Part shown: piece after piece, positions 7,646 to 14,713 of the stretch
Layout: each line of letters starts with the position of its first letter
Position numbering within the stretch: the first letter of the stretch is position 1
Assembly (NCBI GenBank): GCA_024232355.1
Contig: JAAEPW010000079.1
Coordinates: 1 to 64,000, forward strand
Direction of reading: 5' to 3'
From: Chloroflexota bacterium
GTDB lineage: Bacteria; Chloroflexota; Anaerolineae; B4-G1
DNA length: 64,000 bases
Made by a program: the position numbers and the translations under genes
The notes under the pieces: generated by a model
What the model saw: only the letters and a program-made list of their open reading frames with translations
Told to the model about the DNA's origin: nothing
The model's database searches: none

Positions 7646-7735
7646 GAGGAATTCCATCATAATCTGCCTTTTCAAGGTGTCGTTGACTGTATCACAAAAT
7701 CTGTTTGGGAGATTTATTTCTCTGGAATTCCCTAA
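7645..7735. repeat. 91-bp interspersed element, copy 1
   Basis: The sequence from 'cgaggaattcca' (7645) to 'ggaattccctaa' (7735) matches the reverse complement of 63910-64000 over all 91 bases without gaps, with six mismatches by eye. Both ends carry GGAATTCCA-type words in inverted orientation (aggaattcca / ggaattccct), like short terminal inverted repeats. It encodes nothing convincing and looks like a small non-autonomous mobile element or the end of a larger one. Confidence 0.8.
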
Positions 7736-7780
7736 CAAGGGTACGACAATCAATCGTCGCACCCTTGTTACAACTATCGT

Positions 7781-7809
7781 TTGACAGCACCCAACCCTGA
7801 TGTTACAAT
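7781..7809 (+). promoter_or_regulatory. Consensus promoter of the LCP gene, leaderless
   Basis: TTGACA (7781-7786), 17-base spacer, TACAAT (7804-7809). The ATG at 7818 is eight bases after the -10 box, so the transcript should begin almost at the start codon. This rules out the upstream ATG at 7800, which would lie before the -10 box. Confidence 0.85.
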
Positions 7810-7817
7810 CTCACTCT

Positions 7818-8789
7818 ATGACTAAAAGTACACGAGTTTCCCAATCGCCATTGACCAACACGACAAGTCGTACACGCCTGTCCTACAGACATTCACGCCG
7901 CCGTTCCTGTCTACCTCGATTTTTATTGTTGCTCCCCTTGCTTATTTCCTTGATCGGAGGACTAGTTGCAGCAGGGTACGTTCTGTGGCAATGGAGTGCC
8001 ACACTCTCCCGCACCAACGTGCTTATCCTCGGTATCGACCGTCGCCCAGAGGAAGGTAATGTCGTCCGCTCCGACACAATCGTGTTGGCAACAATCTATC
8101 CGCGTGGTCCACGCACCGCCCTACTATCCATTCCTCGCGACCTCTACGTCGAAATTCCGGGACACGGATCCAACCGCATCAATACCGCTCACTTTTGGGG
8201 TGAAAACAAAGTCGAGGGGAACGGCCCCACACTGGCTATGCAAACCGTGGTACAAAACTTGGGTGTGCCCGTACACCACTATGTACGCGTGGACTTTGAT
8301 GGTTTTCGTGCCATCGTGGACGCCGTCGGCGGGATAGACATCGTCGTGGAAGACCCTATTGTGGACAATGAGTATCCTACCGCCGATTATGGCACAATCC
8401 AAATCGAAATCCCTGCTGGGACGCAGCGGATGGATGGTGAGACTGCACTACGCTATGCCCGCTCCCGCCACGGTTCTTCCGATTTTGACCGGGTCAAGCG
8501 CCAGCAACAGGTTCTCATTGCTCTGGCCCAACGTATGCTTGAACCAGGGGCATGGCTCAAGCTCCCTCTTGTGTACCAAGCCATACTGAATCACGCAGAA
8601 ACTGACATGACCGGACAGGATTTATTGTTGATGGCTCCCACTTTGTACCGTACTGGGTCAGACAACATCGAACACCACGTAATCGATCATGAGATGGCTC
8701 GACCATGGACCTCACCTACTGGTGGGGCAGTATTACTTCCAGAATGGGAACTAATTTCCTCGCTTGTACAGGAATTATTTGCACCGTAG
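7818..8789 (+). CDS. LytR-CpsA-Psr (LCP) family protein
   Basis: LCP proteins transfer lipid-linked glycopolymers to the cell wall or to glycoproteins at the outer face of the membrane. The 323-residue protein has a basic cytoplasmic N-terminus (to about 35), one membrane helix ('FLLLLPLLISLIGGLVAAGY'), and an extracellular LCP domain with 'LILGIDRR', 'RSDTIVLATI', 'SIPRDLYVEIP' and 'ALRYARSRHGSSDFDRVKRQ', including the Arg and Asp residues that bind pyrophosphate-lipid. A consensus promoter predicts a leaderless mRNA from the ATG at 7818. The nearby GT-C array and surface proteins suggest that it attaches surface glycans. Confidence 0.92.
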   Translation: MTKSTRVSQSPLTNTTSRTRLSYRHSRRRSCLPRFLLLLPLLISLIGGLVAAGYVLWQWSATLSRTNVLILGIDRRPEEGNVVRSDTIVLATIYPRGPRTALLSIPRDLYVEIPGHGSNRINTAHFWGENKVEGNGPTLAMQTVVQNLGVPVHHYVRVDFDGFRAIVDAVGGIDIVVEDPIVDNEYPTADYGTIQIEIPAGTQRMDGETALRYARSRHGSSDFDRVKRQQQVLIALAQRMLEPGAWLKLPLVYQAILNHAETDMTGQDLLLMAPTLYRTGSDNIEHHVIDHEMARPWTSPTGGAVLLPEWELISSLVQELFAP

Positions 8790-8805
8790 GCAACGACAAC
8801 GGTAC

Positions 8806-8833
8806 TTGCGCGCTTGAGAACTCGTGGTATAAT
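8806..8833 (+). promoter_or_regulatory. Promoter of tRNA-Gly
   Basis: TTGCGC (8806-8811), 16-base spacer, TATAAT (8828-8833), located 13 bases before the mature tRNA 5' end. Confidence 0.65.
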
Positions 8834-8846
8834 GTTGCTGTCTTTT

Positions 8847-8919
8847 GCGGGCGTAGTTCAGTTGGTAGAACGCCTCCTTGCCAAGGAGAAGGTCACGAGT
8901 TCGAGTCTCGTCGCCCGCT
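8847..8919 (+). tRNA. tRNA-Gly (anticodon GCC)
   Basis: A 73-base cloverleaf. The acceptor stem GCGGGCG (8847-8853) pairs with CGCCCGC (8912-8918). The D arm contains 'AGTTCAGTTGGTAGAAC'. The anticodon arm CTCCTTGCCAAGGAG presents GCC. The T arm is ACGAG-TTCGAGT-CTCGT. No CCA is encoded. It has its own promoter and a strong terminator directly after it, so it is a monocistronic unit. Confidence 0.96.
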
Positions 8920-8937
8920 CTAATTTAACAAACAAAA

Positions 8938-8974
8938 ACCAAGAGGCCAAAATTGAGCCTCTTGGTTTTTGTTT
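8938..8974 (+). terminator. Strong terminator after tRNA-Gly
   Basis: CCAAGAGGC (8939-8947) pairs perfectly with GCCTCTTGG (8957-8965), followed by TTTTTGTTT. Confidence 0.93.
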
Positions 8975-8981
8975 GCTAGTA

Positions 8982-9047
8982 CAGTTGGGCGTAAATGTCC
9001 CCACCGTGAACATGTTCACGCGTAATACAAACTTTGACGCCCAACTG
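8982..9047. repeat. Hairpin element with a 16-bp palindrome in its loop
   Basis: CAGTTGGGCGT (8982-8992) and ACGCCCAACTG (9037-9047) are perfect 11-bp inverted repeats. The 44 bases between them contain the perfect palindrome CGTGAACATGTTCACG (9005-9020). The nested symmetry could be an RNA structure, a protein operator or a small mobile element. It lies between the tRNA terminator and the stop of the FemAB-like gene. Confidence 0.8.
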
Positions 9048-9051
9048 CTAA

Positions 9052-9142
9052 AGTGTTTCGCGGTAGATCAACATCATAATAGGCGCTTTGCGTTGATAGT
9101 CGGCAATTCTGAACTGTAGGCTTATTTACGCCGCGAAACACT
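9052..9142. repeat. Second hairpin element overlapping the FemAB-like gene stop
   Basis: AGTGTTTCGCGG (9052-9063) and CCGCGAAACACT (9131-9142) form a perfect 12-bp stem around 67 bases. It begins five bases after the preceding hairpin, and its right arm includes the last two bases of the neighbouring gene's stop codon (9141-9142). No T-run follows, so it is not a standard terminator. It could stabilise the 3' end or be an inserted structured element. Confidence 0.75.
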
Positions 9143-10163
9143 AGGTTCTATGAATAACGAGTCGCCGCACCTCTACATCCTGACCGCCAAATTGATACTT
9201 GTAGCGCTCATCACCCTGCATAAAGTCAAATACCTCGCGACCCTGCTCGATGGCATAGCGAATGCAGTGAGCGACGAGAACAACACCCGCGCCCAGCCGG
9301 GGAAATGATTGCCAGTCAAGCCCCGAGTTATAGACCATCACGCGATTGTTATAGATGAAATTAAAATAGGCGGCCGCCTTTCGCTCTCCCATCTGAAGAA
9401 ATACCAGTTGCAGCCAACCGGCATCGTGGACCACATGTGCCAGTTGGCGAAAAAAGTTGCGCATGTGGGAAGTAAGAAAATCCGCCTTGTCAGGGGCACT
9501 GCCAGCCATCAGATCCAAGAACGCCTCAACCTCAGCTTCCAGGTCATGCTCTGGCCCGACGATATACCAATTCTGCGCGGTCTCGCCACCAGCACGACGT
9601 AGTTTGCGCCGGATCTCTCGGCGTTGTTTCCCTTCCAACATTTCCATATACTCTTCCCACGTACCAGGCAACTGAACAACTGGGCAGACATCATCTTTGA
9701 CGATCGAGACGGTCCAATCATGCGCTTCGGCCAAGGCAGGCAAAATGTCTAGAGTGGAGGAATCTTGGTGAATATTACATAAATCAAGCACATTCCAGGA
9801 GGGCACATTGGGGCCCGTCAGGTAATCCAGCAAGGCAGCATAAACTGCATCCTCCCATTCTTGAGCCACGATAAAGTCGAGATAATCGGCCACTTCTACG
9901 CAACCGACAGTAGCCAATACTCGTTGCCCCTGCGGATTAGTGGTCACGAAAAGCGGTGCAATACCAACCAGTTCTCGGCTATCATCATCGCGCACGGCCA
10001 GGATGAGCAGATCACCTTTACCCAGGCATTGCCACCAGACGCGTTGAAACTCTAGCGTGAGAAAGATGGTGTCGGCAACAGAACGATGCAAGAGTTCGTT
10101 CCATTCTTTTGCCAGAGTATCGAACCCAGTAGTGTCATAGTAGGAATGTACAGATAGTGTCAT
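9141..10163 (-). CDS. GNAT-fold acyltransferase of the FemAB/BioF2-like family
   Basis: This 340-residue protein has the double-GNAT layout of the FemAB-like (acetyltransferase_6, 'CelD/BcsL') family. It opens with 'WNELLHRSVADTIFLTLEFQ', and a central 'GKQRREIRRKLRRA' resembles the basic stretch at the domain junction. The C-terminal half includes 'AAYFNFIYNNRVMVYNSGLD' and ends with 'FDFMQGDERYKYQFG', typical of the family. Relatives transfer aminoacyl or acyl groups in cell-wall or exopolysaccharide biosynthesis. The ATG at 10163 is chosen because GGAGG lies upstream; the longer frame has no ribosome site. The neighbouring LCP and glycosyltransferase genes fit a role in the envelope. Confidence 0.85.
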   Translation of the reverse strand: MTLSVHSYYDTTGFDTLAKEWNELLHRSVADTIFLTLEFQRVWWQCLGKGDLLILAVRDDDSRELVGIAPLFVTTNPQGQRVLATVGCVEVADYLDFIVAQEWEDAVYAALLDYLTGPNVPSWNVLDLCNIHQDSSTLDILPALAEAHDWTVSIVKDDVCPVVQLPGTWEEYMEMLEGKQRREIRRKLRRAGGETAQNWYIVGPEHDLEAEVEAFLDLMAGSAPDKADFLTSHMRNFFRQLAHVVHDAGWLQLVFLQMGERKAAAYFNFIYNNRVMVYNSGLDWQSFPRLGAGVVLVAHCIRYAIEQGREVFDFMQGDERYKYQFGGQDVEVRRLVIHRT

Positions 10164-10238
10164 TTTGGAGCCTCCATAAAGTTTGACTGGGAATATGATA
10201 GCACGACTGGTCAAGCTTGACAAATAAGAATTCACAAT

Positions 10239-10266
10239 AAAAAAAGGGAGACCCTATGGGTCTCCC
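10239..10266 (-). terminator. Terminator of the DUF11 surface protein gene
   Basis: A perfect 9-bp stem GGGAGACCC / GGGTCTCCC (10246-10266) has a three-base loop and is followed on the minus strand by seven T residues. It lies 21 bases after the stop at 10288. Confidence 0.93.
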
Positions 10267-10287
10267 TTATACTTGGAGTTGAATATT

Positions 10288-12543
10288 TTACGGCAGTATT
10301 ATAACACTCCAATTATCAAATTCCGGCTTGCTGGGCGTAAGTCCCTCGTAACACGTGGCGCCCACACCAAAATACAAATCAGCCCCAAATGTCTCATCGT
10401 ACCAACTCCCTAGTTCCTCACCGTTCGCGTGAATCGTAATCCAGTTGTCCTCACGACGGATTTTAAAGTGATTCCAGGGAGTCTCTGAATCCTGTTCCCG
10501 AACACGGCAGTCTATTACCTCTTTGGCTACTCGTTCCCAATCCTGTAATTCTTTTGTCCCAGAGCTATCTAGCCGCCTGGTCACCCGATACCAACAGTGA
10601 GAGGGTAAAACCGAGGGATCATCTATCAGTACATCGAGAGAATAATAGTTCAAGAAAGAACTATCGCTTCCAAAAAAGATTTTATAGGTAGCGTGGTATT
10701 GCGCATCCCACCACCGAGCGTCAAACTCGATCTCGTAATTCTCCGAAGGAATCGTTACATCCGGGCCAAATCGTGCGTACGGTTGTGTATTGCCACGCCG
10801 GCGGGCAATGATATATCCATCTCCATTATAATCACACTCAGAACCAGGGCACTTGGGGTGCTCGTAGGGATGTATCGCGTATAGCGCCCCGCGCGTCTTT
10901 TCCCACATTTTTGGCCAGGCATCTGGATGATCATAATCACTGAAATCTTCAAAATAGGCAAAGATAAAGACTGTGGTGGATTCGACGTTGCTCCATGATC
11001 CATAGCCATACGAGTTATAGCCCTTTACGCGATAGTAATACGTGCCATTGTCTTTGCTGCCAATGACGTATGATGTATCGCTGCCCAGGTTGTATTCTTT
11101 CAGATCAGCAGTAAAGCTAGCATTTGTCGCCTCTTGCAGTGTGTAACTGGTCACAGATATCTCATGGTCGTATGACCAACTGACGGTGTAATCTGGGTCT
11201 TGGTTAGGGTTGTTTATGTCTTGCATCGTTGGTTCGTAGGGAACAGGCGGCCAACGTCTGACAATAAGAGGCAAGTAAATATAGGCCGTGACCATTGCCC
11301 TGGCAGAAATACTATCTTCCACCAACGTTCCCGCACCAGTGACCTCAGCCGTATTGATAAACTCGATGTTTCTGTCTATGTTGGGCGAGATTTGCACAGT
11401 AAAGGTAATAAACGCCTCATCCAACGGCGGCAACACCAATGTGCCTCCCGAAGAGACATTCCAAGTAATAACACCATCTGTCTCGTCAAAACTGCCCCTA
11501 CTCACATCGCCAGACTGGTAAATCACCTCGGATGGGAGAACGTCTGTCATCCAAACTGTCTCGGCAGTGCCCTCGCCGGTATTGACGATGTGCACGGTAT
11601 AGGTCAACAACTCACCGGGACGGGCTTGGTCGGGGGAAACGGATTTAGAGACTTCCAAGTTGGGATGGCGCTGGTAAACGTCGACTGCCGGCGATGTTAG
11701 TGTGAGCGACTGATGACTGGGTGCGGTCAGTTGGGCAGTATTGGTGACCAAACCCTCGTAGGAAAGTACCTCGGCCTGAAAAACCAAGTCAATGTTACCC
11801 CAGTTACCATCCACATCCAGTGTCCAGGTAATGATGTCGTTCTGAGCGACATAGCTACCTGCGTCTGTAATTATACTGCCATCCACCAAACTCAAACCAA
11901 GCGGTAGTTCGTCGACGACCTGAACCCCAGGTACCGGATCGCTACTGTCGTTGGTGAGTCTGATCGTATAGGTCAGCACATCGCCTGGCTCGACCTGCCC
12001 TTGAGGAGTGACAGTCTTGTAGGTATTTTCATTATCCAGGTTGCCGATCGCAGCCACTACGATTGTCTCTTCTGACGAGAACTCGATCAAGCCGCCGGTA
12101 CCAGTGAATTGGGCCGTATTCACAATTTCGGCATAGGAGATTCCGGAGGAGATTTCGGCGCTAAAGGTAATAAGAACAGTTTGCCAACCAAAGTTCGTGG
12201 CGCTCCAAGCGATGGTGTTATCTGTGGCAACAGCATTTCCTGGCCCATGCCAATCTAAACTACCCAGCTTGTACGTCAATCCCGTCGGAAGTGTATCGGT
12301 CATCCAGACATCCACACCAGCACTGTCATTATGGATCATTATTGTATAGGTCAAAATGTCGCCCGGCGCTGCGACGGTTCTATTCACTGTTTTACTCCTC
12401 GTCCAGGCCAAAACCTCCATCCCAGACTGAGCCTGGACCTGGGAACGAGCAAGCAGTAATGATAATCCTGTGGCAAACAACAGAGCTATTATGCCAGCCA
12501 ATAGCATCAGTGTAAGGCGTTGTGTATGAGCTTTTTTGTACAT
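10288..12543 (-). CDS. Secreted surface protein with DUF11 repeats and a LamG-like C-terminus
   Basis: The 751-residue protein has a Sec signal peptide (1-38, ending VQA). Three DUF11 beta-sandwich repeats follow (about 45-165, 180-285, 293-415), each with 'GDVLTYTI', 'V.D.LP.GL' and 'F.NTA' type words. Next come a proline-rich linker with 'YIYLPLIVRRWPP', an FN3-like module (about 440-530), and a C-terminal concanavalin/LamG-like domain ('YFEDFSDYDHPDAWP', 'YEIEFDARWW', 'LYFGVGATCYEG') that may bind carbohydrate. The 'LPLIVRR' word is a signature I associate with Chloroflexota exported proteins. AAAGGAG precedes the ATG; a promoter lies at 12634-12662 and a terminator at 10239. The likely role is a structural or adhesive surface protein. 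Confidence 0.88.
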   Translation of the reverse strand: MYKKAHTQRLTLMLLAGIIALLFATGLSLLLARSQVQAQSGMEVLAWTRSKTVNRTVAAPGDILTYTIMIHNDSAGVDVWMTDTLPTGLTYKLGSLDWHGPGNAVATDNTIAWSATNFGWQTVLITFSAEISSGISYAEIVNTAQFTGTGGLIEFSSEETIVVAAIGNLDNENTYKTVTPQGQVEPGDVLTYTIRLTNDSSDPVPGVQVVDELPLGLSLVDGSIITDAGSYVAQNDIITWTLDVDGNWGNIDLVFQAEVLSYEGLVTNTAQLTAPSHQSLTLTSPAVDVYQRHPNLEVSKSVSPDQARPGELLTYTVHIVNTGEGTAETVWMTDVLPSEVIYQSGDVSRGSFDETDGVITWNVSSGGTLVLPPLDEAFITFTVQISPNIDRNIEFINTAEVTGAGTLVEDSISARAMVTAYIYLPLIVRRWPPVPYEPTMQDINNPNQDPDYTVSWSYDHEISVTSYTLQEATNASFTADLKEYNLGSDTSYVIGSKDNGTYYYRVKGYNSYGYGSWSNVESTTVFIFAYFEDFSDYDHPDAWPKMWEKTRGALYAIHPYEHPKCPGSECDYNGDGYIIARRRGNTQPYARFGPDVTIPSENYEIEFDARWWDAQYHATYKIFFGSDSSFLNYYSLDVLIDDPSVLPSHCWYRVTRRLDSSGTKELQDWERVAKEVIDCRVREQDSETPWNHFKIRREDNWITIHANGEELGSWYDETFGADLYFGVGATCYEGLTPSKPEFDNWSVIILP

Positions 12544-12611
12544 TTTGATAAAATTCTCCTTTCGCGAGGATATGTAACCTAACCATACAAAACAAAGATG
12601 CGCCCAGGCAG

Positions 12612-12634
12612 AAAAACCGCCCGGACGGGGCGCA
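12612..12634 (-). terminator. Weak hairpin with T-run between the GT array and the DUF11 gene
   Basis: The self-complementary CCGTCCGGGCGG (12617-12628, minus strand) is followed by five T residues, inside wider GCGCCC/GGGCGC pairing. It could end the glycosyltransferase operon, or sit in the leader of the DUF11 transcript. The core stem is short, so this is tentative. Confidence 0.35.
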
Positions 12635-12662
12635 TTCTACTATGAGGCAGGGCTTTTGTCAA
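12634..12662 (-). promoter_or_regulatory. Promoter of the DUF11 surface protein gene
   Basis: TTGACA (12657-12662), 17-base spacer, TAGAAT (12634-12639) on the minus strand. The start of transcription near 12627 gives a leader of about 84 bases with GC-rich hairpin potential before the ribosome site. Confidence 0.75.
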
Positions 12663-12679
12663 CGTCACATCGAGTCGAA

Positions 12680-14713
12680 CTATTGAACTGTTATTCCAGG
12701 CATCAATAGCCTGTCGCCAAGGGGGGCGTCATCGTCGCCAACGATATGCACTCGCTCCGTCGTCTGAGGATTGTACAAGCCGATCTCCAGCCAATGGAAC
12801 CCCGGCTGTGCATCCTGTCTGATGGGGAAACGATACACTTGAGCAATGATGGCTCCTGGTTCCCAGGACCATGTGGGTATGTCAAAGCCATCATATTGTC
12901 CCACGACGCTGTTTTGTGGATCAAGCAGATGGGCAAAACTGGAGAGAGGCTCATAGACCGGCCCAAAAGCGCGCCAATAGAGAACAAGGTGCACTTTTTG
13001 GCCCGGATTTAGTTGATCGGTCAGCAGTTCATAGCCCAACAATTCAGCAGCCCCTGCAAAGCGAGCAGGCAAGGAAACTGTCCGTTCCCCTCCCAGGTCA
13101 GAAAACACGGTCGATTGGGCGGCGATATTCGCCAGCTCTTGTTCCATCCACGCGCCGCCTTCCAGTCGGTAGATATGGTAAGCGTTCCCGTTGAGCACAA
13201 CAGTTGCTCGATCCATCCAACGCGCGAACAACACAGGATCAGGGATAACAAAGTCGGCAAAAAGATAGTGACGTGCGCTATCGACGGGGGGCAAAATGAA
13301 CACGCGATCCGCGTCGAACCAACGTAACTTGATCTCGTCACTTGACAGGATACGTGGGGCCAACATCATAGTGCGGTCATCAGGAAACGGCTCAGAGATC
13401 CATACACGGCCCGTCAGGTTGCTGCGGTTGATGGCCCGGAATGCTTCGGTGAGGGATGCCTGGTAGATTTCGCGCACTTGCGCCTGGACAGGCCACACGG
13501 TAAAGAGATTATGAAAGGTAAGCAGACCATTCAGAGCCAAAATCAATGTTAGCAGAACAGGAATCGCTTGCGTGACCCGCCGGTCTACGTGCGCGATGAT
13601 CCAATCCCACAATGCCACTACGCCGACTCCCGCAATCATCACCGCCGGTGGGAGCGCACCGATGCCGCGCACGAAACTGGGCGCTTCGGGCGTGAGCATC
13701 GAAGACGCCCACCCTAACATCAGCCAGAGTAAAAGCGTAAAATATCGAGGCTGCTTCCAGTGCACGATGCACAGTAAAAACCCCAAAACAGCCATTGTTC
13801 CCAGCAAGGGGTCAAAGGTCGGACGATTCGAGATATTGTAACGCCAATTGGGGTCGCCTGTTAGAACGAACATTCCCAGAGTTGCTGTCGCTTGCCGAAC
13901 AAAAGGGACCGCATTGCCCGCAGACAGTTCCTCAATGATGGGGCTCAATTGTTCAATGCGGCTTTCGGGAGCGCCGGGGTTGACTTTTATGTCGTAAACA
14001 AACGGGGCCGCAATCAACGACGCCAGGCCCAAAGTCACCAACGCAACGCGCCCCAATTGTTTGACGGGAACCAGGCGCAACAACGCCAGATAGGCCAGTA
14101 TAATGGGCAACAGAATACAAAGTCCACGGGCCGCCGTAAAGGTGTACCAAGTGAGCCCCATCAGCCCCCCGCCCGCAGCCAGCCAACCCCAACGCACCAC
14201 CCCCACATGGCACGTCCCCTCTGTGCCATCCAGGTCGAGACCACGCCAGAGACAATAAACAGCTCCGGTAAATACCAACGGAAGTGTGATTCCGCGCAGG
14301 GCCACACGGCTGAAAAAGATGGGCCACCAGGTCAAAGCCAGCACTCCACTAGTGACAAGGGCGACACGTCGCCCAAAGAGTCGGCGTGCCAAACGGTGTA
14401 CCACCGGGATAAGCAGCAAGCCGGCAAAGCGGGTCACAACACGAGCGCCAAAAGGCGTAAATCCCAACACGGGCATCACCAGTGCCAGCAGGTACATGAA
14501 GAGTGGTTCGGCGCTATAGCTGATGGTCCAGTGAATGGGACGTTCCCCGTTGACAATGAGTTCGCCCAGTTGCATCATGCGCAGTTCGTCGTGAGAGGGG
14601 CCGGGCGGGACAACGTCTGGACGGTAAAAGCGAAAAAAGGCGGCGACAAGCAAAAGCATCGTCAACAATACCAGTTCGACGTAAGCGGGTGTGATGCGTA
14701 CTTTATTCTTCAT
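12680..14713 (-). CDS. GT-C (GT39/ArnT-like) glycosyltransferase, last gene of the nine-gene array
   Basis: A 677-residue polytopic membrane protein. After the first helix comes the loop 'PPGPSHDELRM' with the Asp-Glu pair (D42, E43) expected of lipid-phosphate-sugar-dependent GT-C enzymes, then 'SAEPLFMYLLA'. About 10-12 hydrophobic helices follow. The last 120 residues are a soluble beta-sandwich ('GQKVHLVLYWRA', 'SSFAHLLD', 'PTWSWEPGAIIA', 'WLEIGLYNPQTTER') shared by eight of the nine array genes. The enzyme should move a sugar from a polyprenyl carrier on the outer face of the membrane; donor and acceptor are unknown. It overlaps the gene upstream by 11 bases and ends the operon. Confidence 0.9.
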   Translation of the reverse strand: MKNKVRITPAYVELVLLTMLLLVAAFFRFYRPDVVPPGPSHDELRMMQLGELIVNGERPIHWTISYSAEPLFMYLLALVMPVLGFTPFGARVVTRFAGLLLIPVVHRLARRLFGRRVALVTSGVLALTWWPIFFSRVALRGITLPLVFTGAVYCLWRGLDLDGTEGTCHVGVVRWGWLAAGGGLMGLTWYTFTAARGLCILLPIILAYLALLRLVPVKQLGRVALVTLGLASLIAAPFVYDIKVNPGAPESRIEQLSPIIEELSAGNAVPFVRQATATLGMFVLTGDPNWRYNISNRPTFDPLLGTMAVLGFLLCIVHWKQPRYFTLLLWLMLGWASSMLTPEAPSFVRGIGALPPAVMIAGVGVVALWDWIIAHVDRRVTQAIPVLLTLILALNGLLTFHNLFTVWPVQAQVREIYQASLTEAFRAINRSNLTGRVWISEPFPDDRTMMLAPRILSSDEIKLRWFDADRVFILPPVDSARHYLFADFVIPDPVLFARWMDRATVVLNGNAYHIYRLEGGAWMEQELANIAAQSTVFSDLGGERTVSLPARFAGAAELLGYELLTDQLNPGQKVHLVLYWRAFGPVYEPLSSFAHLLDPQNSVVGQYDGFDIPTWSWEPGAIIAQVYRFPIRQDAQPGFHWLEIGLYNPQTTERVHIVGDDDAPLGDRLLMPGITVQ

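Noticed and set aside
7800..7817. Upstream ATG of the LCP gene at 7800
   Set aside because: It lies before the -10 box of the promoter, so it would not be transcribed.
9005..9020. CGTGAACATGTTCACG as an SOS box
   Set aside because: The GAAC and GTTC half-sites are separated by two bases, not four, and no repair gene follows; it is treated only as a palindrome in a hairpin loop.
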